Shown here: piece after piece, positions 1-7,100 of the stretch | Numbering within the stretch: the first letter of the stretch is position 1 | Layout: each line of letters begins with the position of its first letter | Source: JANXXV01 sp038230275 | GTDB taxonomy: Bacteria > Acidobacteriota > Terriglobia > Bryobacterales > Bryobacteraceae | NCBI GenBank assembly: GCA_038230275.1 | Contig: JBBRNO010000209.1 | Location: forward strand, 1 to 8,240 | Reading direction: 5' to 3' | Length of the DNA stretch: 8,240 bases | The notes under the pieces: generated by a model | Seen by the model: the letters and a program-made list of their open reading frames with translations, nothing else | What the model was told of the DNA's origin: nothing | Databases searched by the model: none | Translations under genes and position numbers: made by a program

Positions 1-861
1 ACGCTATCGGGTCCGAAGAAGGACCGGCGGCAGGTTCTGGAACACACACGGGCGCACTTCGGGCAGATCTTCATGGTCTATTCCGATGTGGATTGCCAGG
101 TGGACGGGCTCTTGGATGCAGCTGCCAGCGGGACGCCGGTGGCCAACGTGACTGACGAAGATGGCACGATCCACCGTGTGTATCAAATCAGCGACCCGGC
201 ACGGATCTCCGAAATCCAGGCGCTGCTGGCCGACAAGAAATTGCTGATTGCCGATGGACATCATCGTTACGAGACCGCGCTGGCGTTCAAGGACGACAAC
301 CCGGAGTTGGCCGACGCCGGATTCGTGATGATGACGTTCGTCAACATGCATTCGCCTGGACTGCGCATTCTGGCGACGCACCGGGTTCTCAACGGACTCG
401 ACGACTTCGACTTCGAGCGGTTTTTGGAAGCGGTGGAGAAGGACTTCATCGTGACGCGGGTGGATTCGATCGCGGCGTTGAAGCAGATCTTCGATCAGCC
501 GGATCCGCAAAATATTCGGATTGGCGTGGCGGCGGCCGGGACGAAACACGCTTGCCTCTTGCAACGTCCCCGAAACGGCGGCTTAGATGTGAAGGCGCTT
601 CACGAAGAGATTCTGGAAAAGGCGATGGGGATTACTCAGGAGGCGGTGCGGGAAGAGAAGTACGTAAAATACGTGCGCGGGGTGGATGCGGCCGCGGACC
701 TGGTGAAATCGGGGGCGGCACAGGTGGCATTCTTGTTGGAGGCGACGACGGTGCAGCAGGTGGCGGATACGTCGTTCTCCGGAGGTGTGATGCCACAGAA
801 GTCCACGGACTTCTATCCGAAGCTGTTAACCGGATTGACGATTTACCGGTTGGAGCAGTAG
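1..861 (+). CDS. DUF1015 family protein (COG4198), 5' end missing
   Basis: The reading frame is open from base 1, so the gene begins upstream of the window. The Met codon at 73 is internal, because the residues before it (TLSGPKKDRRQVLEHTR...) already fit the family. 286 residues are visible and roughly the first third is missing compared with the usual length of about 400-450. The family hallmark IADGHHRYETAL lies at fragment residues 83-94. The C-terminus has the typical MPQKSTDFYPKLLTGL segment, so the 3' end is intact. DUF1015 proteins are widespread, probably cytosolic and of unknown biochemical function. They often sit near serine biosynthesis genes in other bacteria, but no such gene is visible here. 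The gene ends at a TAG directly before a strong hairpin and converges on the tad operon. Family assignment is firm; function is unknown. Confidence 0.93.
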   Translation, partial: TLSGPKKDRRQVLEHTRAHFGQIFMVYSDVDCQVDGLLDAAASGTPVANVTDEDGTIHRVYQISDPARISEIQALLADKKLLIADGHHRYETALAFKDDNPELADAGFVMMTFVNMHSPGLRILATHRVLNGLDDFDFERFLEAVEKDFIVTRVDSIAALKQIFDQPDPQNIRIGVAAAGTKHACLLQRPRNGGLDVKALHEEILEKAMGITQEAVREEKYVKYVRGVDAAADLVKSGAAQVAFLLEATTVQQVADTSFSGGVMPQKSTDFYPKLLTGLTIYRLEQ

Positions 862-862
862 A

Positions 863-888
863 ACAGGCGGCCTGCGGGGGCCGCCTGT
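863..888. terminator. Hairpin terminator between convergent genes, probably bidirectional
   Basis: A perfect 10-bp inverted repeat (acaggcggcc / ggccgcctgt) flanks a 6-base loop, tgcggg. It begins two bases after the DUF1015 stop codon and lies 18 bases beyond the stop codon of the leftward TadG-like gene. The position between two converging genes and the very GC-rich stem suggest termination of both transcripts. No T-tract follows on either strand, so classical intrinsic termination is not certain. It could instead be a 3'-end stabilising stem or act together with Rho. Confidence 0.7.
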
Positions 889-905
889 CCGGGGCGTGCG
901 GGAAA

Positions 906-2420
906 CTACTGGCTAAGGCGCAAGATCATCGACGAGATCTTGAGGAACGCCGAATTCAACTGGCCGGGGTTCGATGCATAGATGAAGGTGCCCACGGGCT
1001 GAGTTGGGATGTTGACGTAGGCGCCGTACAACGCGGGCGAATTGTACAGATCCGCGTTAGGATCGTTGGTCATCCGCTGCATCAACCTGTAATCCGGTGG
1101 CGAACCGCTGGTGCCGCCGAGGCCGACTCCAAAGACGTAAGCCTGAAGCGTACCGTTTGTTCGAGCCTGGGTGGCCGCCGCGTCGCTGGTGTTGAAGGAA
1201 ACGTTGTCAGTGTTGGAAGGGCTGTTCGCTTGAATCTGGCCACTTATGCGAGTGATCGCCTTATACCCGCTCAGCGAATTACCGAAGATATCGTTCTCAG
1301 GCAAACTGGCAATATCGTTCGCAAAGTTCGCGGGACTGCCGGGAAACGCGCAGCCTGGAGCATTTGCCGAGCCGGTGGTCCCCTGTCCGTAGCTTGGTGG
1401 ATTATTGGTGGCGCTGTACCAATAGTTGACGCCGAAGTTCTGACCGATAGCTCCGATCGGCCCTGAGGGAATGGTGCCGAACAACCCGCCTAAGGCGACC
1501 GAGGCATACCAAGCCCTGGGATTGAGGTTCATGTCCCCACCCGCGTTCATCGCAACTCCGTTACTGTCTTTGCAAAGGCTTGTGGGCTTTATTCTCGCTT
1601 GGTAATTCCCCACCACCACGTTCGGCAGCCCGTCGGTCATGAACATGAGAATATTCAGCGCACCGGGGAGAGCCTTCTTGTAAAGTTCGTTATACCCGAT
1701 CGACATCGCCCCTGGTGTTCCGGTCCAACCGTTACATTGAATCGTATCGATTAGCCCGGCGCCGCTTCCACTGGCATTCGAATAGCCAAGCGTAGATTGA
1801 AATGTAGTTGACGGAGCGGTTCCCATGGAAACCGTCTCACCGAAGGTGACCATGCCGATCTGGTCTCTACCCGCCGCAAACTGGCCAGTGAAGATCTTAG
1901 ACGCATTCTTCATATTGGCGCAGCCGTTGTTGGAGTTCATCGATCCAGAGCGATCCAGCACCAGCATTACCACCACGTCCCGGCGGGCAGCGTTTCCAAT
2001 CGCACTGATCGACGTGTTGGTGAAGTTCAGCAGCCGCATGAAATACGTCGGCACATTTGTGCTGGCGGACACAGTTACGTTTCTGATGCGCGGATTGACG
2101 GCATCGTCGGCCACAATCGCTAAAGGCACCACGGTGCCGCTGGTTCCCCAAACGCCATTTGGAAAATTAGCATAGAACCAATTGGTCGCATTGGTTTGGG
2201 CGCTGGTTACCTGCGAAGCTGTCGAACTGCCCAGATTGAGCGCCCGGGCAGCGGCCAGGGCTGCGCCATCGACCGCCGCCTGCAGTTGCGCCTTGGTGTT
2301 GTAGAGAATGCCCACGTCTACGGCCATGCCAACCATTGGAATGGTGACAAAAAGGGCCGCGACTCCGTAGATTAGCGTGATTCCGCGTTGGTTCTTTCTC
2401 GAGCTGGTGACTGGTCGCAT
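906..2420 (-). CDS. TadG-like Flp pilus assembly protein with VWA domain
   Basis: This 504-residue protein has a short basic N-terminus, then one hydrophobic segment at about residues 13-36 (RGITLIYGVAALFVTIP...). The following NTKAQLQAAVDGAALAAARAL is typical of the Tad/TadG N-terminal domain (Pfam 'Tad' family). A von Willebrand A domain starts near residue 148 with the MIDAS motif D156-R-S158-G-S160. T235 and D263 (MTDGLPN) are likely further metal ligands. A long Gly/Asn/Ser-rich insertion, about residues 270-385, precedes the final VWA strand AYVFGVGLGG. Cys167, Cys229, Cys283 and Cys357 could form disulfides outside the cytoplasm. TadG proteins are thought to anchor Tad pili in the envelope. 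It is the last gene of the operon, 10 bp after the preceding stop, with an agagg ribosome-binding site. The prepilin-type Glu is replaced by Tyr (G/ITLIY), so cleavage by the prepilin peptidase is doubtful. Confidence 0.92.
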   Translation of the reverse strand: MRPVTSSRKNQRGITLIYGVAALFVTIPMVGMAVDVGILYNTKAQLQAAVDGAALAAARALNLGSSTASQVTSAQTNATNWFYANFPNGVWGTSGTVVPLAIVADDAVNPRIRNVTVSASTNVPTYFMRLLNFTNTSISAIGNAARRDVVVMLVLDRSGSMNSNNGCANMKNASKIFTGQFAAGRDQIGMVTFGETVSMGTAPSTTFQSTLGYSNASGSGAGLIDTIQCNGWTGTPGAMSIGYNELYKKALPGALNILMFMTDGLPNVVVGNYQARIKPTSLCKDSNGVAMNAGGDMNLNPRAWYASVALGGLFGTIPSGPIGAIGQNFGVNYWYSATNNPPSYGQGTTGSANAPGCAFPGSPANFANDIASLPENDIFGNSLSGYKAITRISGQIQANSPSNTDNVSFNTSDAAATQARTNGTLQAYVFGVGLGGTSGSPPDYRLMQRMTNDPNADLYNSPALYGAYVNIPTQPVGTFIYASNPGQLNSAFLKISSMILRLSQ

Positions 2421-2430
2421 AGCTTTGCCT

Positions 2431-3084
2431 CTAGAAAAAATTGTACGTGTGCACGGGCGATCCGCCCGGATTCAAAGACGTAAAGTAGGTTTCCGTAACA
2501 TAGGGCGTCTGGCCTTCCACCAAGGGAGTTAGCCAACGCGCGCGAAACCCGGATTGATTGGGCAAAGCCGCCCCTGCATCCCAGGCGTAATTCTGCACGA
2601 TGCCGCCGCTGTTTACCGGCGCGCTGGGGTTGCCAAGATCGCTTGTATACAGCGAGGTGTCGCCTATACTGAGGCGTTCAGTGAATACAAAGCTGTCGTG
2701 ATTCGTGCAGGCATGACCGGCAGCCACAGTGGCGACGCAGATGGGTCCAGTGGTCGGTCCGATGTACATCACCTTCGAGAGAATGATTAAGCCATGGCCG
2801 CCGGAAAGTTGAAGATTCAGTCCGCCGGCAAGGCGAATGGCCAGATTCTGGTTCGCCAGTTGGGAGAAATCAATACCCTTAATGTACATACTGTTGATAT
2901 CGCGGCCCACCTGGTTCGCCTGATTTGCGCGAATCAAGCCGAGCCCGGTGAAGAACATTCCGCCGAATAAGGGAACCATCAGCATGGCCAGCATCCCGAA
3001 CTCGATCATCTCGTTGCCCTTTTGGGACAATCTGCGCCGCAATGTCGCGCCCGCCAAATTTAGCTTTCTCATCGACCCCCCCAT
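2431..3084 (-). CDS. TadE-like minor pseudopilin
   Basis: A protein of up to 217 residues. A basic leader (RKLNLAGATLRRRLSQKG) is followed by G23/NEMIEF, which has the Tad pseudopilin cleavage pattern G/xxxxEF with Glu28 at +5. A hydrophobic helix follows, about residues 29-52. The rest is a polar extracytoplasmic domain with Cys116 and Cys126 and an aromatic end (TYNFF). It should be processed by a Tad prepilin peptidase and enter the pilus/secretion machine as a minor subunit. The start is uncertain. The ATG at 3084 has only a weak GAG upstream. The ATG at 3072 (MRKLN) is preceded by a run of seven G that could act as its ribosome-binding site, giving 213 residues. Stop to next start is 10 bp, so it is co-transcribed with the TadG-like gene. 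The C-terminal domain is unlike standard TadE, so it could be called TadF by position. Confidence 0.85.
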   Translation of the reverse strand: MGGSMRKLNLAGATLRRRLSQKGNEMIEFGMLAMLMVPLFGGMFFTGLGLIRANQANQVGRDINSMYIKGIDFSQLANQNLAIRLAGGLNLQLSGGHGLIILSKVMYIGPTTGPICVATVAAGHACTNHDSFVFTERLSIGDTSLYTSDLGNPSAPVNSGGIVQNYAWDAGAALPNQSGFRARWLTPLVEGQTPYVTETYFTSLNPGGSPVHTYNFF

Positions 3085-3123
3085 GCACAGCTCACTCTAC
3101 AAACAGGCCGTCTTATCAGCCCT

Positions 3124-3157
3124 CACCTACCCTGTCCACCTACCCTGTCCACCTACC
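3124..3157. repeat. 13-bp tandem repeat, about 2.6 copies, at the tadE stop codon
   Basis: The unit cacctaccctgtc occurs perfectly at 3124-3136 and 3137-3149, followed by a partial copy (cacctacc) at 3150-3157. The partial copy contains the stop codon of the upstream TadE gene (3153-3155). On the mRNA-sense (minus) strand the block reads as repeated GG/GGG tracts. It fills most of the 68-80 bp gap between the two pseudopilin genes. Full-unit copy-number change by slippage would alter the spacer but not the TadE protein. Confidence 0.85.
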
Positions 3158-3668
3158 GGCCTACTCCAAGAACTCCAGCCGGATAGCCGCCCATCACATC
3201 AAAAGAGGAAACATTGATCGCCAGTGGATTGGTATCCCGCAGCGCAGAAGTAAACGATCCACTCAACGGCGCCAGATATCGCCACGAATAGTTCTGGACT
3301 TTCACTTCCACGATGTTTCCCGGCGCATTTGACCCAACACCGGTAACCGCGACGTTGGGTGTGGACGGCGGGTAATAATTGACCACAATTTGTGCGGGCG
3401 ACGCCGTTGCGGAGACAAATCCCATGCTGTATTGCTGCACCACCGCCTTAATTGCGGCATCCTGCCCACCGCCGCCGGTCTGATAAGTGATGGCATAGCG
3501 GCATCCTTCGCGGACCGCGTTCTGCAAGCTCGTCCAGGCGAAAATTGCCATTCCAAAATCGATAAATGCGAATAGCAGCGCGAACGTAGGAAGGAACGTC
3601 AGGGAAAGTTCGATCATCGTGTTTCCACTGCGACGCCGATTTCGTGGGTCTCTAATTCTTGGTTTCAT
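3153..3668 (-). CDS. TadE family pseudopilin, first gene of the tad operon
   Basis: A 171-residue protein with an Arg-rich leader ending at the cleavage motif SG15/NTMIEL (Glu20 at +5). The hydrophobic helix LSLTFLPTFALLFAFIDFG (about residues 21-40) follows, then FAWTSLQNAVREGCRYA, a signature of TadE proteins. The remainder is a small beta-rich domain without a second membrane segment. TadE proteins are minor pseudopilins needed for Flp pilus biogenesis and act in the inner membrane and periplasm after processing by a TadV-type peptidase, which is not in this window. The ATG at 3668 was chosen because it gives a normal short basic leader; the upstream ribosome-binding site is weak. It heads a three-gene leftward operon, and a hairpin lies in its presumed leader. 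Confidence 0.92.
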   Translation of the reverse strand: MKPRIRDPRNRRRSGNTMIELSLTFLPTFALLFAFIDFGMAIFAWTSLQNAVREGCRYAITYQTGGGGQDAAIKAVVQQYSMGFVSATASPAQIVVNYYPPSTPNVAVTGVGSNAPGNIVEVKVQNYSWRYLAPLSGSFTSALRDTNPLAINVSSFDVMGGYPAGVLGVGR

Positions 3669-3692
3669 ATGTTGACTACCATCCGAGCGCTA

Positions 3693-3710
3693 CGAATCAT
3701 TCTTGATTCG
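3693..3710 (-). promoter_or_regulatory. Leader hairpin upstream of tadE
   Basis: A perfect 7-bp inverted repeat (cgaatca / tgattcg) surrounds a 4-base loop. It lies 25-42 bases before the tadE start codon, just inside the transcript if the -10-like box at 3719-3724 is used. It could be a 5'-end stabilising stem or a protein operator. No U-tract follows, so it is not an attenuator by itself. Confidence 0.5.
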
Positions 3711-3718
3711 ATATGTAG

Positions 3719-3724
3719 ATAATA
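3719..3724 (-). promoter_or_regulatory. Candidate -10 box for the tad operon
   Basis: TATTAT on the minus strand matches five of six bases of the sigma-70 -10 consensus and would give a leader of about 44 bases. The sequence 17 bp upstream (TATGAA) is a poor -35 element, so the promoter may need an activator. Sequence match only. Confidence 0.35.
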
Positions 3725-3757
3725 CAAGATGAAAGAGGCAATTCATATCCGTCATTC

Positions 3758-3815
3758 GGGTATTTTGCATGGGTGAAATAGCTTAGGAGTACTAGGGACT
3801 GCGGGCCTAATACCC
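3758..3815. promoter_or_regulatory. Candidate activator-binding region with nested inverted repeats
   Basis: The arms gggtatt (3758-3764) and aataccc (3809-3815) form an inverted repeat. Inside it, ttagg (3783-3787) and cctaa (3806-3810) form a second one, and the short palindrome agtact lies at 3789-3794. The minus-strand heptamer TACTCCT (3785-3791) fits the NarL-type pattern TACYYMT. The cluster sits roughly 35-95 bp upstream of the candidate -10 box, a suitable place for an activator of a promoter with a weak -35. No regulator is encoded in the window, so the binding protein is unknown. Confidence 0.35.
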
Positions 3816-3999
3816 TCAATTTTTCTCCGTCAAACCGTCGATGTGCAATATCATGTAATCCAGCCAACAACTCTTTTGATGGGTACAACCGTCACACACC
3901 CGAGGCTTCTATCGACACATTCGAGCGAACTGGATAGACCTATTGCAAGCTCTTAGCGGAGACAGAAATGGCGTCCGCCCCGGATGTGCAACGGGCTGG

Positions 4000-4023
4000 A
4001 AGGTTGCTAACAAGGTTGTGAAC
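4000..4023 (+). repeat. 12-bp tandem direct repeat, possible operator
   Basis: AAGGTTGCTAAC (4000-4011) is followed directly by AAGGTTGTGAAC (4012-4023), identical at 10 of 12 positions. Each copy contains the small palindrome GTT-N3-AAC, so two such sites lie on nearly the same helix face. The block sits 82-106 bp before the start of the 1130-residue gene, a usual place for a regulator site. The binding factor is unknown. Confidence 0.45.
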
Positions 4024-4094
4024 ATTTTGTAAAGAAGTGGCGTACCCCTCACTCGGCCTGTAAAAAGTGTTAAATTAATCTACCAAGAGAAGAG

Positions 4095-4099
4095 AGGAG
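4095..4099 (+). promoter_or_regulatory. Ribosome-binding site of the 1130-residue gene
   Basis: A consensus AGGAG lies six bases before the ATG at 4106. It fixes that start and agrees with the signal peptide that begins there. No clear sigma-70 promoter could be placed upstream; the AT-rich 4061-4080 (around taaatt) is the only -10-like stretch and has no matching -35. Confidence 0.8.
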
Positions 4100-4105
4100 C
4101 ACCGT

Positions 4106-7100
4106 ATGAAAGCGTTCGCATCGGTCCTTTTAGCACTACTTACATTCGCCAGTCCGGGTGTTGCCGACGATTCCGCCGTGCGCGCGCGGCAGATGGAGAA
4201 GGAGGGCGATGCGGCGGGCGCCCGGCAACTGCTGTTGCGCGCAGCGCAAACCTCGCCGCCTGACGCGGGCGCGCTCGGCGTCTATGCGGAGTATTTGGAC
4301 CGGCACCGCGATCCGGGTGCCCGGCCTGCATACGAGAAGTTGCTGAAGTCACTGACCCGGGCGGAGGATCGCGGGAGCGTGGAGACCACGATGAAGCGTC
4401 TGCTGGCGCTGGATCTGCTCGAAAACGATTCCGCCGCGGTGGATCGCCATTTTAACGAGTACAAAGCTGCGGGTGGCAGCCAGATATCGCTGGACGCGCT
4501 GCACGGCGCGCCCAAGCCGCCTGCATTACCCACGGCGGAGATTCCAGGACCCCTGCGCTCTTTCGCCCGCATGGCGGCGCTATCGCCGGATCTCAGCCCG
4601 GCCGAACTGCTTCCCGCTCTTGCGCGCAACGTGGTGACGAACGGATACCAGGCCTCGTCGGGCAACGAATCGCTGGAGCCCACCGAATATCTGAAGCTCA
4701 TCATCCGCTATCTCTCGCAGGTCCGCGAGCTGGAAAAGCTGGCTGGCGCGGACAAGGCGATCAAGATCGAAACTTGTGATTCCACGCAGACCGGCGATCT
4801 GCTGCGGGTGCTTGGCTATCGCATGCGCGGCGGTTGCGGCAGTGAAGTGGTGCTGGAAACTGTCAACGCCACGCGAGCCTTCCTGACTATCGATTCCGGC
4901 TTCCCGCTGGCGCAACTGGAGCAGTCGCTGCGGACCAACCGGCCGTTCAGCTACGACTACAAACCGACGACGGTGCCCGTGCTCTACGGCAAAGAATTCT
5001 GGACTCCGGCGAAGGAGAAGCAGGGCGGGGAATTCATCGATTTCTTCCTTGGGGACCCGTCGCTCTGCCGGCTTTATCTGGGGCTTTCTAAGTTGGACCG
5101 CGAGACTGCCGACGATTTGAAAAAGCAGATGCCGGCGGCGCGGTTGAAGGCTTACGCGCATGTGCTCGATTTTTATGGCGGTATGTTCCAGATCCGCAAT
5201 GGCCATGCGGTGGTGCCCGGCGGCGCGCGGGCGATTGCCGCGTGGAAGGAGTTATCGGGCACGTCTCCACAAGACGGTCCGGCGTTTTTCGAGAAGCTGT
5301 TGACTCGCGACGACGGTTGGATGGCCAGCCTCTATGACGGTATCAGCCGCATCAACGGACCGGTCCGCGATTACCTTCTGGAGCCAAAACGGTTCGTGCG
5401 TTTCTACACGGCGATGAAGGGGCGCATTACCAGTCCCGGCCCCGCACGGCCGGTGTTCCGCGCCAATACCGACATGATGCTGCTGACGCAGCGGCTGCGT
5501 GTGGAACCCGACGGACGGGCGCACATTCCGGGCAACATGGAAGTATGGAAGAACCTGTTCATCCACCATCCGCACGGTAAGTATGATGGGAAGCTGACCA
5601 AGCTGGCCGTCACCTGGAAAGAGCCGGACGATCTGGTGGAGGCGTTGTTCGCGCTATGCCGCAAAGCGGTGGAAAATGAGCCGCTGAAGATCTACATGGC
5701 GCTGAGCGATCTGAACCGTTTCCGCACCAAACCGCTGGAACCGGCTACGGTAGACCGCCTGGCGCGAGACTACCGTCTCTATGGAGCGCAGTATTCCATT
5801 TTCAGTGAAGTGCCTTCGTTGAGCGATAAGACGATCGTTGCTTATCTGGATACCGCGCTGAGCATTTCGCAGATTCGGGACCAGGCCATTCGCGCCGATA
5901 CCGCGGGCATGATGCAAGGGCTGGTCGGGCTGTGGCAGATTTTCTGCCGGCAGGGTTCGGTGCAGGCCGCCGACGCCGACGCCACCATGGCCGGGATGCT
6001 GGCCGAGTTCGGTAAAACACACAACAACCGGGAATTGTTTGACGCTGGGCGCAATGCGACGAAGATTCTGCTGAAGGCCACGCATCTGCCGGAGGACGCT
6101 TCGCCACAAGACCGCATGGTGGACTTGCTGGCGGGCTCGGCGCGGCCAGCCGATTCGGAATCTCATCGCCAGGTTGTACAGAACATGATTCAGATTTTCG
6201 AATCGCAACGTCTGATATCGCTGAAGACGATCTTCGATCTGGCGGACAACCTGGAAAACGTGACCAAGGGAGAACGGGCCAATAGCGCGCTGATGGCGAA
6301 GCTGGCGGCGAAGATCGCCGAGATTCAATTGCCGCGTGCGGCCCTATCCACGGTGGAAAAGAACGCACTGGCCTTCGGATACTGGACTGAACGGCACGTG
6401 GAAGCGCAGCGCCGCGTGAATCTACGCGGCTCCATCGATAAGGCGGCTAACGATCCGGAAAAGTTGAAAGATATTCGAGGGCAGTTAACGCCGTTCCTGC
6501 GGGACACGCTGGTTGGGCTGAACTATGTTCACTACGCGCCGCCCGGGGCGCAGATATTGCAGACGAACCCGCTGTTTGTCAGGACGCACGATTTCCTTGG
6601 CGTCCAGGGTACCAACCAGACCTGGCGTTCGACTGAGGTGTTCGGAACGGGTTGGCCTTCCAGTGCGGGCGGGAGGCTGGTGGGGTCGCTTTCCGGTTTG
6701 CCCTATGCACTGGCGGAGGCGGAACAGAACTTCCTGATCCCTTCGCGGGAGCAAGCGCTGATTTGGGGCGATCTGGTACCGCAGATGATCTTGACGGCGA
6801 AGGTGCCACGGTGGTGGAACGTGACGCCCGGACAGTTGCACTGGGTGGCGCTGCATATGAGCCAGGGTGAATCGTTACTGGCCGAGTCGGCGATCGATCC
6901 AAAGCAGCGGGCTGAAGTGATGAACCTGCTGTACAGCAACGCGCCGCCCGCTCGAGTGAACAAGGTGAGTGATTTGCTTGAACAGGGCAATGTGCGTGGC
7001 GCGCTGGAATTGGTGACCCCGTCCGAGCTCTACGTGCTTTCAGAGGGGTGGTGGGCGCAAAACAAAGAAGACCGCGGCGTCTTCTCAATGGAAGCGCGCC

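Larger units (their letters stand above)
3669..4105. other. 437-bp divergent intergenic regulatory region
   Basis: This stretch separates the leftward tad operon from the rightward 1130-residue gene and should hold the promoters of both. It is visibly more AT-rich than the flanking genes. On the tad side it contains a leader hairpin (3693-3710), a -10-like box (3719-3724) and a cluster of inverted repeats (3758-3815). On the other side it has a 12-bp tandem direct repeat (4000-4023), an AT-rich patch (4061-4080) and a strong ribosome-binding site. Between about 3816 and 3999 I see only an isolated TACCCAT heptamer (3879-3885, minus). I found no convincing small gene or RNA. Confidence 0.7.

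Noticed and set aside
552..1466. Plus-strand 304-residue open frame
   Set aside because: It overlaps the end of DUF1015, runs through the hairpin and is antisense to the TadG-like gene. Its composition (Gly/Arg-rich, no motif) is that of a shadow frame.
3697..3888. Minus-strand 63-residue open frame starting with TTG in the intergenic region
   Set aside because: It has a TTG start, no ribosome-binding site and no recognisable domain. It overlaps the candidate promoter and inverted repeats upstream of tadE, so it is more likely non-coding.
3931..3948. Possible sigma-54 promoter (tgg...ttgca) before the 1130-residue gene
   Set aside because: The spacing between GG and GC is 11 instead of the required 10, and the inner consensus bases do not match.
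5654..6328. Minus-strand 224-residue open frame, and other long antisense frames within 4140-7490
   Set aside because: All lie antisense to the 1130-residue gene, whose signal peptide, ribosome-binding site and protein-like composition are convincing. The antisense frames arise from high-GC codon bias.
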